In this document: positions 7,276 to 15,724 of the stretch, in pieces | Layout of the letters: each line of letters begins with the position of its first letter | Position numbering within the stretch: the first letter of the stretch is position 1 | Source of the DNA: Nitrospirales bacterium | GTDB taxonomy: Bacteria; Nitrospirota; Nitrospiria; Nitrospirales; UBA8639 | Assembly (NCBI GenBank): GCA_022828225.1 | Contig: JAJEJG010000013.1 | Coordinates: 62,001 to 126,000, forward strand | DNA: 64,000 nucleotides | Direction: 5' to 3' | Position numbers and translations under genes: made by a program | Notes under the pieces: model-generated | Seen by the model: the letters and a program-made list of their open reading frames with translations, nothing else | Told to the model about the DNA's origin: nothing | Databases searched by the model: none

Positions 7276-7821
7276 GTGGGTGGTCGCAAGCAAATTCAGA
7301 AAGCATACGAAAAGGCCGTCGTGCAACAGTTTGCTCAATTCCGTCTTCAGTCGCGGGCTGAGAACTGGCATATTGTACAAGACCACGAGGACCCGCCTGA
7401 TGGACTCTTAAAAAGAAATGATAAACACCTATGGCTCGAAGTAGTGGATGTTTACCACAATTCTGACGAAGCTCATGAAGAACGATCAGCGGTTACACCC
7501 GGTGAAAAGCGGTATTATCATACACCTCAACCATGCTTTTCCAGAGACCCTATAGATTTTATGGCTCAGAGGGTTTTTGAGGAAGTAAAAAAGAAAATGC
7601 AGAAGATAGGATATGCTCGACTGAAAGACACTTACGGGCCTGGTGTTCTAATCTGCTGCGAAAGAGACCCACTGTTTGATTCGTCTATAGACCTCGAATT
7701 CACTTTAGAGAAATTTCGCACGAGCGGTCAGGATTTTCATGACCTAAATGAAAAGGTATTTCAAGAAATTTACCTTTTTGAGCAGAACAGTAAATTTCAT
7801 AAGCTCTTTCCATTGCAATAA
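7276..7821 (+). CDS. Unknown protein, weak restriction-endonuclease-fold resemblance
   Basis: A 181-aa cytosolic protein that starts at a GTG without a strong ribosome-binding site. An N-terminal helix (QKAYEKAVVQQFAQF) is followed by PPDGLLKRNDKHLWLEVVDVY. The spacing of PD, then about ten residues, then a hydrophobic strand with E is reminiscent of PD-(D/E)xK nucleases, but the catalytic Lys is not in the usual place (EVV rather than ExK). The C-terminal half has GPGVLICCERDPLFDSS. Composition is AT-rich as in the rest of the patch. Function is not assignable; the nuclease idea is weak. Confidence 0.6.
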   Translation: MGGRKQIQKAYEKAVVQQFAQFRLQSRAENWHIVQDHEDPPDGLLKRNDKHLWLEVVDVYHNSDEAHEERSAVTPGEKRYYHTPQPCFSRDPIDFMAQRVFEEVKKKMQKIGYARLKDTYGPGVLICCERDPLFDSSIDLEFTLEKFRTSGQDFHDLNEKVFQEIYLFEQNSKFHKLFPLQ

Positions 7822-7929
7822 CAACCGCAGTGGTTCTTGGTAATGGACGGAATCAGGAACCGGAAATCCGGGAAAAGGCCAGTTTTTCATGTTGCCCGGG
7901 ATTGCGAGGTTGAGCATTGTTCCTCTGCA

Positions 7930-10185
7930 ATGTGGTGGTGTGAACCGAAAAGTTGGTCAGCCGTGAGACTGTCTCGTTCATGGGTTCGTCTTGGGACCCT
8001 CCTTTTTGTTGTTCTCTTGACGGGTGTCTGTTCATTGTCAGAGGCCGAGACCCGGGAGGTGGACTGCAAATCGGCGGAAGCCTGTTTTCAACGCGCCGCG
8101 TCGTTTGCCGATGAGCAGCCCGATCAAGTGGGTTTGCTGGTCGAACGGTTTCGCCACGTGCAGGAGGCGTATCCGGGAACCCTCTGGGCCCGGCGTGCCG
8201 GGTTTCGCATAGGATGGGCTCTGCTCGAACGTGAACCGGGCCGGGCTATTGAGTACCTCCATGAGGCTCGCAAGGATTTCCCGGTCATCGAAGATTACGT
8301 CTTGTTGAAACTCGGTCAGGCCTTGGGGCGTGTGGGTTCCTTGCGTGAATCCGCCCTGGCGTTTGAAGCGGCGTTGGAATCGTCCGTTTCTTCGGCCTTG
8401 CGCGACAAAATGTCATATGAGGCGGGGTTTGCCTGGTTCGAGACCGGGCAATGCCGGCCTGCCATCGCGCATCTTGAGCAAGCCACTGCCCGTGATCCGG
8501 ATTCTCCGTCCGCTCCCCGAGCGTTGTCCCTTCTTGCCGATTGCGCCGGTCGTTTGCAGCAAGTGAACTTGGCGCAGCACGCGCTGGGCGAGCTTTGGCG
8601 AAGGCATCCCGAATCTCCCGAAGCCCAAGCCATGGAGCGAGCCGCGCAGTCCGGTCAGCCGGATTCACGGCCTTGGGACCCCTCTTTGGAAGATTATTAT
8701 GAACGAGGCCAGACGTGGTATGCCTCGGCACGTTTTGAAGCCGCGATTCGGGATTTGCAGAAGTTCTTGGCGGGCCGACCGGACGATTTAAATTACGAGC
8801 AGGGACTCTTTCGGTTGGGGATGGCCCACGTGCGGTTGAAGCAGTATCCCCAAGCCGCGCAAGTGTTCCGCCGGTTGTTGGAGAACCCTTCCGACTATAC
8901 CGGGAAAGCCGCCGTGTGGTTGGCCAAGGTGTATTTGCGACGGGACCAGGGCGGGCGTCTTCTGAAGTTTCGCGATTCGGCCCCTTCCGGCCTAAGCCTG
9001 GATGAACAGGCCAAGATCCACTGGCTGAGCGGCGTGTGGGCCGAAGGGGAACGTGCGATTCAGCAAGCCGAGCGGGCTTATGAGGAGGCCTATCGTACGG
9101 CGGATCGTTCCGGAATCAAGAGAGACGCGTTGTGGCGGTTGGGATGGCTCCACTATCAACAAGGCGTTTGGGAAAACGCGGTTGAAGCCTTTGACTCGCT
9201 CTCGGAGATCGGTCCCGGCCGGCATTGGCAAAACCGGGCGCACTATTGGAAAGCACGGTCGCTTGAACGCATGGGCCGGGTCGATGAGGCGCAAACGGTG
9301 TTTGGGCTGGTGGCTGCCGAGTGGCCAATGACCTATTATGGGCAACTGTCCGAGTCGCGCCTGCGACATCCGCGTCCCACGGGACGCCAACCGCGTGAGA
9401 ACCGGACGAGTCCGGTGATGAACGGTCCCGCATCATCCGCGTTCCGTATCAACACGCATTTCCAAAAGGCCACGGAACTGTCGAAGTTGGGATTTCGCCG
9501 GGAAGCACTAAAAGAATTGATGGTGGTGAAGGAGCAATATCGCGATCAGCCGCAAACCTTGTATGCCCTGGCGCGGCATATGCTTGAACTCGGAGATTTT
9601 AAAGCACCGATCGTCATCGCCAAACGGTACTTTCGGGAACCGTTGGCGCGTCGCGGGATTTCGCTTGATTCCCCGTTATGGCGCATGGCGTATCCGACGG
9701 GATACATGCCGCAGATTCGACGCTATGCGGCTCCGCACGTGCCTCCCTTGTTGGTGGCGGGGATCATCCGTGAGGAAAGTTTGTATAATCCCGAGGCCTT
9801 GTCATCCGTCGGTGCCATGGGGCTGATGCAATTGATGCCGGAAACCGCGAACCGTATCGCACGCCGCTTGGGCCTTGCCCTCGTGGACCGGCAGGATTTG
9901 TTGCAAGGCGATGTGAACGTGCGGTTGGGGGTGGACTACGTGGGGCAATTGTTACGTGATTATCAGGGGAATCTCATACGTGCCGTCGCCGCGTATAATG
10001 CCGGCCCCGCTGCCGTGAAACGATGGATTGCCAAGTTCGGCAACCGCGATCCGGACGAATTCGTGGAGCTGATTTCCTATAGAGAAACCCGTCGGTACGT
10101 GAAGCGTGTTCTTACAAGTTATCGTATCTATCGGGCCCTCTATTCCACAACATGTAGTGCTATTCCTCTTGACAGGGCCTGCTAA
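7930..10185 (+). CDS. slt: Soluble lytic murein transglycosylase (Slt70-type)
   Basis: Periplasmic enzyme that cleaves peptidoglycan between MurNAc and GlcNAc, forming 1,6-anhydro ends. A long N-terminal region of TPR-like helical hairpins (about residues 60-560) precedes a C-terminal SLT domain with the REES catalytic Glu, GAMGLMQLMPETA and AAYNAGP signatures. The start is uncertain: ATG 7843, ATG 7930 and GTG 7963 are all in frame and none has a strong ribosome-binding site. GTG 7963 gives the most normal signal peptide (RLSRSWVRLGTLLFVVLL); 7930 is a compromise. It returns to chromosomal GC content, marking the right edge of the accessory patch. Confidence 0.9.
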   Translation: MWWCEPKSWSAVRLSRSWVRLGTLLFVVLLTGVCSLSEAETREVDCKSAEACFQRAASFADEQPDQVGLLVERFRHVQEAYPGTLWARRAGFRIGWALLEREPGRAIEYLHEARKDFPVIEDYVLLKLGQALGRVGSLRESALAFEAALESSVSSALRDKMSYEAGFAWFETGQCRPAIAHLEQATARDPDSPSAPRALSLLADCAGRLQQVNLAQHALGELWRRHPESPEAQAMERAAQSGQPDSRPWDPSLEDYYERGQTWYASARFEAAIRDLQKFLAGRPDDLNYEQGLFRLGMAHVRLKQYPQAAQVFRRLLENPSDYTGKAAVWLAKVYLRRDQGGRLLKFRDSAPSGLSLDEQAKIHWLSGVWAEGERAIQQAERAYEEAYRTADRSGIKRDALWRLGWLHYQQGVWENAVEAFDSLSEIGPGRHWQNRAHYWKARSLERMGRVDEAQTVFGLVAAEWPMTYYGQLSESRLRHPRPTGRQPRENRTSPVMNGPASSAFRINTHFQKATELSKLGFRREALKELMVVKEQYRDQPQTLYALARHMLELGDFKAPIVIAKRYFREPLARRGISLDSPLWRMAYPTGYMPQIRRYAAPHVPPLLVAGIIREESLYNPEALSSVGAMGLMQLMPETANRIARRLGLALVDRQDLLQGDVNVRLGVDYVGQLLRDYQGNLIRAVAAYNAGPAAVKRWIAKFGNRDPDEFVELISYRETRRYVKRVLTSYRIYRALYSTTCSAIPLDRAC

Positions 10186-10242
10186 AGATTTTATCTTAGC
10201 CATATTTTATTATTCTGGATTGTCACTAAGGAGTCTATCGCC

Positions 10243-10500
10243 ATGAGCCTTGAAAAGTTGGAAACATTGGAAGTTCGCGTGCGGGGGTTAGTGGAGTTAG
10301 TCCAAGAGTTAAAGGATGCCAATGCATCGCTTCAAGAGCAGTTGGCGCTGGTTCAAGAGGAGTTGTCACGGCGGGAGGACTATGGACGCGAGTTGGAAGA
10401 AGAGCGTGGGAATATCAAGTTGCGCATTGAAAAGGTCCTGGAGCAACTGGATAGCATGGAGGCGTCCGAGGCCGGCCTGCAAGAGGCGGTCCATGACTAA
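10243..10500 (+). CDS. Small coiled-coil protein, ZapB-like
   Basis: 85 aa, predicted to be one continuous coiled coil (heptads of L/V, with E/K/Q-rich spacers). It has an AGGAG ribosome-binding site before the ATG and overlaps zapA by 8 bp. Size and architecture resemble ZapB, the coiled-coil partner that joins ZapA at the division ring. Coiled coils are poorly diagnostic, so the name rests mainly on the coupling to zapA. Confidence 0.7.
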   Translation: MSLEKLETLEVRVRGLVELVQELKDANASLQEQLALVQEELSRREDYGRELEEERGNIKLRIEKVLEQLDSMEASEAGLQEAVHD

Positions 10501-10786
10501 TAGCATCGACGTTGAAGTATACGGGCAGAAATTGGCCTTGCGGCCGATCGAAGATGAAAGCTATGCGCACGAACTCGCCCGATACGTGGAAGGACAAATG
10601 CAGACCATCGCACAGGGGGCGACCACAACCACGCCCCTGAAAGTTGCCATTCTGGCCGCGATGAACATTGCGGATCAATTGTTTCGGCAAGAAAGTCGTC
10701 GGCAGGCCGGCGAAGCTGAAGTCGAGCGTCGAGCCGAGGGGCTCCTGGAGTGTATCGACTTGCATTTGGAGGCGGACCGTTCCTGA
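10493..10786 (+). CDS. zapA: Cell division protein ZapA
   Basis: Cytosolic protein (97 aa) that cross-links FtsZ filaments. ATG 10493 gives the typical N-terminus (IDVEVYGQKLALRP), then the DESYAHELARYVEGQM helix and the long dimerisation helix (TTPLKVAILAAMNIADQLFR). The longer frame starting upstream is an out-of-register reading of the preceding gene. It is translationally coupled to the ZapB-like gene and followed directly by a strongly structured non-coding region. Confidence 0.9.
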   Translation: MTNSIDVEVYGQKLALRPIEDESYAHELARYVEGQMQTIAQGATTTTPLKVAILAAMNIADQLFRQESRRQAGEAEVERRAEGLLECIDLHLEADRS

Positions 10787-10938
10787 ACACTCGATGTTCT
10801 TGCATGAAACGTGCCGCTCTGATAACGTGTGGGAAACGTGATTTACATATCTAACCTTTGAGAGAAGGATACATTCGTCGATTAGGAAGAACGAGTGCAT
10901 CTGACATGGAATGAATCGAGCGTTATAGAATCGAGTGT
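10787..10938 (+). ncRNA. Candidate structured RNA directly after zapA
   Basis: ACACTCGAT (10787-10795) is perfectly complementary to ATCGAGTGT (10930-10938). Immediately inside on the 3' side, CGTTATAGA (10921-10929) pairs with TCT-g-ATAACG (10818-10827). Between them lie a small hairpin GCATG-aaa-CGTGC (10802-10814), a CCTT/AAGG hairpin, and an 11-bp hairpin with one mismatch (10868-10878 with 10891-10901). 6S RNA genes are often found just after zapA in other bacteria, so a 6S homologue is the leading idea, but the fold is not a clean match and strand is assumed from context. Confidence 0.4.
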
Positions 10939-10973
10939 GTGAATAACCGATGGGCCATGAGATTTGAGTTAAA

Positions 10974-11028
10974 GGATGGCTCACCCTGTCGGGCTGAGAA
11001 GGTAGCCATAAGGCAGAAAGAGTCATCC
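10974..11028 (+). other. Second structured element with mutually exclusive stems
   Basis: GGATGGCTC (10974-10982) can pair with GAGTCATCC (11020-11028) over 9 bp including one G-T. Alternatively ATGGCT (10976-10981) pairs with AGCCAT (11004-11009) around an inner CCC/GGG stem. The two cannot coexist. No coding frame is supported here. It could be part of the RNA that starts after zapA or an element in the rny leader. Confidence 0.3.
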
Positions 11029-11245
11029 GGGCAGATCGTTCATAAAAGAGGCCTGAACTTAATGGATTCAAGCAAATGGCGGATAAAATTTTAGATCAAT
11101 GTAGAAATCTGGGCGTCAGCCAATATCCACCTTTTGCGATGTTCTTCACACACTCTACTATCGAGTAGTATCCGTTTCTCGTCATTCCCTGCCTGTTCTT
11201 CTTCGTTCTGCACGCTTCCTGTCGCACGAGTCCATGTGAGCAAAG

Positions 11246-11286
11246 GATCAACGGTGAGTTGATCTTCTATGCCCGTGGGAACACGG
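11246..11286 (+). other. Two adjacent small hairpins in the rny leader
   Basis: GATCAA (11246-11251) pairs with TTGATC (11259-11264). CCGTG-GGAA-CACGG (11273-11286) has a GNRA tetraloop. They sit 60-100 nt upstream of the rny GTG. The rest of 11041-11347 holds no gene that I can support and no clear promoter; short open frames on the minus strand there look random. Confidence 0.3.
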
Positions 11287-11347
11287 ACATTGTCAATCAT
11301 TCCAAAGGCTGACTTGGGCGCCTTTGCGTGACTGGTGAGAGAAGGGG

Positions 11348-12925
11348 GTGACGACCATTTTGACGGATATCATCATCATGGCAGTCGTCGGAGCCGTCGG
11401 CCTTGGTGTGGGGTTTGTGTTGAATGGAGTGATTCAACGCTCGCGTTTCACCACGCAACGTCGTCAAGCCGAAGACGAACTGCTTCACTTAAGGCAATCC
11501 GCGGAACGCGAAGCCGAACATCTTGTCAAGGAAGCGAACATTGAAGCCAAGGATCTGGTGTTTCAAGCCAGAGCTCAATTGGAAAAGACGGAAAAAGAGA
11601 AACGAAGCGAATTGCAGTCGCTGGAAAAGCGCGTGGGGCAACGCGAAGAAGGGCTGGAAAGGAAAATCGCCAATTTCGATCGTCGCGAGGAGGAATTTCG
11701 CAAGAGAGAACGGGCCGTCTCGGACCGGGAAAGCTCATTGGCGAAACAGGAACGAGTCTGTGAGCAGACGATCCGGGAACATCGTGAGGCCCTGGAGCGG
11801 GTGGCCGGATTGACCACGGAAGAAGGCAAGCGTCAATTGTTGGCCGGGATTGAAAGTGAGGTTCGGTTGGAAGCCACGGGTCTGACGAAACGGATCCTTG
11901 ACGAAGCCAAGGAACATGCGGACCGGGAAGCCCAGCAAATCGTGACCAACGCCATTCAGCGGATCACGCGTGATTACGTCAATGAAGCCACCATCTCGGT
12001 GGTGTCCCTGGCCAGTGACGGGATGAAGGGACGAATCATCGGACGGGAAGGCCGGAACATTCGAGCCCTGGAAGCGGCAACGGGCGTGGATTTGATCGTC
12101 GATGAAACACCGGAAGCCGTGATCGTCTCCGGGTTCGATCCCTTGCGACGCGAGATTGCCAAAATCTCGCTGGAACGGCTGATGCAGGATGGGCGCATTC
12201 ATCCCACGCGGATTGAAGAGGTCGTGGAAAAAGTCAAGGGGGATCTGGAAAAGGTGATGCGGGAAGAAGCCGAAAAGGTGATCTTCGAGGTCGGCCTGTC
12301 GGATTTTCATCCCGAGATCGTGAAACTACTGGGCCGGTTACGCTACCGAACCAGCTACGGACAAAACAATTTGTACCATGCCCGCGAAGCGTCGTATATC
12401 TGCGGCATCATGGCCGCGGAATTGGGCTTGGACATCAAGTTGGCCAAACGCGGGGCGCTGTTGCACGACATCGGGAAAGTGGTCAGCCACGAGGAAGAGG
12501 GCACGCATGCGATGTTGGGCGCCGAAATCGCGAAGAAATACGGCGAGTCCGAGAAAATCGTGAATGCCATTGCCGCACACCATGAACAGGTTGATCCGAT
12601 TTGCCCGGAATCCGTGCTGGTGGCCGCGGCGGAAGCGTTATCCGCGGCGCGGCCCGGTGCGCGACGCGAGACCCTGGAAGCCTACGTGAAACGGTTGGAG
12701 AAACTGGAAGGCTTGGCCGTGGGCTATGACGGGGTGGATAAGGCCTATGCCATTCAGGCCGGGCGGGAAGTGCGCGTGATCGTTCGACAGGAAAAATTGT
12801 CCGACAATGAAGCGCTTGTTTTGTCCCGCGACCTGTCCAAGAAAATCGAGCAGGAAATGACCTACCCCGGCCAGATTAAAGTGACGGTGATCCGGGAAAG
12901 TCGATTCGTCGAATTTGCCAAATAA
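11348..12925 (+). CDS. rny: Ribonuclease Y
   Basis: Membrane-anchored endoribonuclease that initiates mRNA decay. An N-terminal membrane helix (residues 3-25) is followed by a long charged coiled coil (about 30-180), a KH RNA-binding domain with GRIIGREGRNIRALE, and an HD domain with HDIGK near residue 373, the metal-binding catalytic motif. The length, 525 aa, is typical. GTG 11348 has a GAAGGGG ribosome-binding site. It is followed after 30 nt by ymdB, a linkage conserved in many phyla. Confidence 0.96.
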   Translation: MTTILTDIIIMAVVGAVGLGVGFVLNGVIQRSRFTTQRRQAEDELLHLRQSAEREAEHLVKEANIEAKDLVFQARAQLEKTEKEKRSELQSLEKRVGQREEGLERKIANFDRREEEFRKRERAVSDRESSLAKQERVCEQTIREHREALERVAGLTTEEGKRQLLAGIESEVRLEATGLTKRILDEAKEHADREAQQIVTNAIQRITRDYVNEATISVVSLASDGMKGRIIGREGRNIRALEAATGVDLIVDETPEAVIVSGFDPLRREIAKISLERLMQDGRIHPTRIEEVVEKVKGDLEKVMREEAEKVIFEVGLSDFHPEIVKLLGRLRYRTSYGQNNLYHAREASYICGIMAAELGLDIKLAKRGALLHDIGKVVSHEEEGTHAMLGAEIAKKYGESEKIVNAIAAHHEQVDPICPESVLVAAAEALSAARPGARRETLEAYVKRLEKLEGLAVGYDGVDKAYAIQAGREVRVIVRQEKLSDNEALVLSRDLSKKIEQEMTYPGQIKVTVIRESRFVEFAK

Positions 12926-12955
12926 CCGAGTCGAGAACGGGAAACGGTAGTCTTT

Positions 12956-13735
12956 GTGGTTGTGTTGTTTATCGGTGATATTGTCGGTGAGCCCGGACGG
13001 CGGAGCATCACCAATAACATCCATCGGGTGAGCGAACAGTATCGCGTCGATATTGTGATCGGGAACGCCGAGAACGTGGCCGGCGGGTTCGGCTTGACGG
13101 CCGACTTGGCGAATGATTTGTTTGACTTGGGGTTTTCGGCGCTCACGACGGGGAATCACGTCTGGGACAAAAAGGAAATGGTGGAGTATATTCGCAAGGA
13201 ACCCAGGATCCTGCGACCGGCGAATTATCCCGACGGCACGCCGGGGCAAGGGTCGTTCATCATTGACCGGCCGAACGGCCGGAAGATCGGGCTGATTCAG
13301 GTCATGGGCCGGGCGTTCATGCCGGCGCTGGATTGTCCCTTTCAGGTAGTCAAGCGCGAAGTCAAAAAGCTGCAAGCTCAGACCCCCTGCATTATTGTGG
13401 ATATGCACGCGGAAACCACGGCCGAGAAGATGGCGATGGGATATTTTTTGGACGGCCAGGTGACGGCTGTCGTGGGCACGCATACGCACGTGCAAACCGC
13501 GGATGAGCAAATCCTTCCCAAGGGTACGGCCTACTTGACGGATATCGGGATGACCGGTCCCGTCAATTCCGTGATCGGCATGAAAAAAGAACTGGTGATC
13601 GACAAATTTCTCACGCAGATGCCCCGACGGTTTGAAGTCGCCTCCGGCCCGGCGGTGCTGGGCGCCGCGGTGATCGAACTGGACCCCGCAACCGGAAAAG
13701 CCATCGGCATCCAACGTGTGCGAGAAATCGCGTAA
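12956..13735 (+). CDS. ymdB: YmdB-type metallophosphoesterase
   Basis: Cytosolic dinuclear-metal phosphoesterase of the TIGR00282 family; the Bacillus homologue hydrolyses 2',3'-cyclic nucleotides. The metal ligands are visible as GDIVGEPGR (Asp8), GNAENVAGG, TGNHVWD, DMHAETTAEK and GTHTHVQTAD. 259 aa, GTG start. Functional linkage to rny suggests a role in RNA turnover. Confidence 0.92.
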   Translation: MVVLFIGDIVGEPGRRSITNNIHRVSEQYRVDIVIGNAENVAGGFGLTADLANDLFDLGFSALTTGNHVWDKKEMVEYIRKEPRILRPANYPDGTPGQGSFIIDRPNGRKIGLIQVMGRAFMPALDCPFQVVKREVKKLQAQTPCIIVDMHAETTAEKMAMGYFLDGQVTAVVGTHTHVQTADEQILPKGTAYLTDIGMTGPVNSVIGMKKELVIDKFLTQMPRRFEVASGPAVLGAAVIELDPATGKAIGIQRVREIA

Positions 13736-13752
13736 CGTAACGCTTCCGACTC

Positions 13753-15096
13753 GTGTCTGCCGCTCCTCCGACTGTTTATACGGTTACCCAACTGACGGCG
13801 AATATTCGCGCGACCCTGGAACACGCTTTTTCGGAAGTGTGGGTCGAAGGGGAAATCTCGAACCTGCGCATCCCTTCTTCCGGGCACGTCTATTTTTCCC
13901 TGAACGATCAGGACAGCCAAATCCGCGCGGTTCTCTTTCGCCGGGTCGCCGCGGCGCTCCCGTTTCACGTGGAAAACGGTCTCACGGTCTTGGTAAAAGG
14001 CCGCGTCAGCGTGTACGAACCGAGAGGCGACTATCAGCTCATCCTGGAGTATCTCGAACCCAAGGGCATCGGCGCGCTGCAGGTTGCCTTTGAACAACTC
14101 AAGAAACGTTTCGATCAGGAAGGACTGTTTGACCCCGGGCGTAAACGTCCGCTTCCGGGTTTTCCTCGCCGCGTCGGGGTGATCACCTCCGGGACGGGAG
14201 CCGCGCTGCACGATATTGTCACGGTTGTCCACCGCCGCTGCCCGGTGACCCGCCTGCGAGTCTTTCCCGTGGCCGTGCAGGGACCCGGGGCCGCGCAACA
14301 AATCGCGGACGCCGTGCAACAGGCCAATCAGCACACGGATCTCGACGTACTTATCGTGGGGAGAGGGGGAGGGTCCTGGGAAGATCTCTGGAGCTTTAAT
14401 GAAGAGGTTGTGGTTCGGGCCATTGCGGGCTCTCGCGTTCCGGTGATTTCAGCGGTGGGCCATGAAATCGATTTCACCTTGTCGGATTTTGCCGCCGATT
14501 ATCGAGCGCCGACGCCTTCGGCCGCGGCGGAATCGGTTTCGCCCGTCTTGGTCGACTTGATCGAAGACATACGGAACAAGCACGCAAGGCTTGCACGGGC
14601 TATGCGCGGCACATTCAGGTTTCACAGGCATCAGGTGGAATTGGCCTTGCACGCGCTTCCCGTTCCTTCGCAGATCCTCCAACGTCAGGTGCAGCGGGTG
14701 GATGAACTCAGTTTCCGTCTCGGCAGCGGGATTCGGTCCATGCTTGCCGTGGTACGCCCGAGATTGGATGCATTCACCGCCGGCCTGCAACGAATCGGCC
14801 CGGGTCAATCGTGGCAACGGGGAAGCCTGATGCTGCCCCAGCTTCGTCAACGACTCTCCCGGGCCATGCCGTGGGCGCTTAACGGGAAAAAACAGCAATT
14901 ACGAACCGTGGCCGGCACCCTCGACACGTTGAGCCCGCTGGCGATTTTATCTCGCGGGTACAGCATCATTGAGACCGTTCCCGGGGGAACAATTGTGAAG
15001 GATGCGCAAGCCGTCCAAGCCGGTGACCGGATTCGCGCCAGACTGGCCGAAGGACGACTGTCCTGTCTCGTTGAACAAACGGAGCGGCAATCTTGA
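13753..15096 (+). CDS. xseA: Exodeoxyribonuclease VII large subunit
   Basis: Catalytic subunit of exonuclease VII, which degrades single-stranded DNA to oligonucleotides. It has an N-terminal OB-fold (VEGEISNLRIPSSGHVYFSL), then the catalytic core with VGRGGGSWEDLW and the conserved AVGHEIDFTLSDF and ADYRAPTPSAAAE segments, and a C-terminal coiled region. 447 aa, GTG start, 17 nt after ymdB. Its TGA overlaps the -35 element of the promoter at 15093. Confidence 0.96.
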   Translation: MSAAPPTVYTVTQLTANIRATLEHAFSEVWVEGEISNLRIPSSGHVYFSLNDQDSQIRAVLFRRVAAALPFHVENGLTVLVKGRVSVYEPRGDYQLILEYLEPKGIGALQVAFEQLKKRFDQEGLFDPGRKRPLPGFPRRVGVITSGTGAALHDIVTVVHRRCPVTRLRVFPVAVQGPGAAQQIADAVQQANQHTDLDVLIVGRGGGSWEDLWSFNEEVVVRAIAGSRVPVISAVGHEIDFTLSDFAADYRAPTPSAAAESVSPVLVDLIEDIRNKHARLARAMRGTFRFHRHQVELALHALPVPSQILQRQVQRVDELSFRLGSGIRSMLAVVRPRLDAFTAGLQRIGPGQSWQRGSLMLPQLRQRLSRAMPWALNGKKQQLRTVAGTLDTLSPLAILSRGYSIIETVPGGTIVKDAQAVQAGDRIRARLAEGRLSCLVEQTERQS

Positions 15097-15120
15097 CGTC
15101 CCGTGAACACCGCGTATAAT
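15093..15120 (+). promoter_or_regulatory. Strong predicted promoter after xseA
   Basis: TTGACG (15093-15098), 16 nt, TATAAT (15115-15120). Initiation near 15127 would give either a 310-nt leader for xseB or a short RNA that ends at the T6 run at 15207-15212. In between, AGAATT (15149-15154) can pair with AATTCT (15172-15177). Confidence 0.55.
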
Positions 15121-15212
15121 GCGGTTCTTCGCGTCGTTGATGGCGGGCAGAATTTCGACCGTATGCAAAAGAATTCTCCATGCCAGCTTGCTGCCTGCAC
15201 CCTCAGTTTTTT

Positions 15213-15326
15213 CCTCCCCTTTGTAAGGGGAGGTCAGGTGGGGTAGAGTGGACACCCATGGATCACGGCGCGCGCGCTCCCGGACGGCGAGTCTACCTCC
15301 CCTCGCCCCTCCTTACAAAGGAGGGG
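15213..15326. repeat. Family-B repeat pair in inverted orientation
   Basis: The unit CCTCCCCTTTGTAAGGGGAGG plus arm TCAGGTGGGGTAGAG (15213-15248) faces a reverse-oriented copy (15293-15326), with a core of about 44 bp between them. The same arrangement occurs at 56178-56292 with a different core. The remaining sequence to 15436 contains no supported gene. Confidence 0.85.
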
Positions 15327-15436
15327 AACAGGAGAGGCGGCCTGAGAGGGGGCATTTTCATGCCGAGCGAAGGATCGACGCCCCAAGAGCCGCGTGACGG
15401 CAAGCGTTGACCTGATATCGACGTCCACGGGTAGAT

Positions 15437-15676
15437 ATGGCAGCCTTAAAATTCGAAGATGCCTTAGCCAGGCTGGAGACGATCGTCACCGAGCTGGAAA
15501 AAGGCGACCTCCCGCTGAATGATTCCTTGAAGATGTTTGAAGAAGGAATCAAGCTTTCGAAAACCTGTCTCAAGATGCTGGATGATGCCGAACGGAAAGT
15601 CGAGATCATGGTCCAGGACAAGGACGGGAAAAAGCGAGTGGAAGCGTTTTCCATCGAGGAAGAAGGAACAAGCTGA
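15437..15676 (+). CDS. xseB: Exodeoxyribonuclease VII small subunit
   Basis: 79-aa partner of XseA. The typical pattern is present: FEDALARLETIVTELEKGDLPLNDSLKMFEEG, then KTCLKMLDDAERKVE. It is separated from xseA by 340 nt that hold a promoter and a repeat pair. In many genomes ispA and dxs follow xseB and precede tlyA; here they are absent and tlyA follows directly. Confidence 0.95.
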   Translation: MAALKFEDALARLETIVTELEKGDLPLNDSLKMFEEGIKLSKTCLKMLDDAERKVEIMVQDKDGKKRVEAFSIEEEGTS

Positions 15677-15724
15677 AACCCGGCGCTCTTTCCCGATACT
15701 GCCGGAGACGTCATCCCCACTTTG

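Noticed and set aside
10415-11071. 218-aa reverse frame across zapA and the following non-coding region
   Set aside because: Half of it is antisense of zapA; the rest coincides with strongly paired RNA segments and has no ribosome-binding site.
12638-13714. 358-aa reverse frame opposite rny and ymdB
   Set aside because: Antisense shadow in GC-rich coding sequence; the forward genes have clear conserved motifs.
15180-15410. 76-aa forward frame over the family-B repeat pair
   Set aside because: Composed of translated repeats; a gene is not supported.
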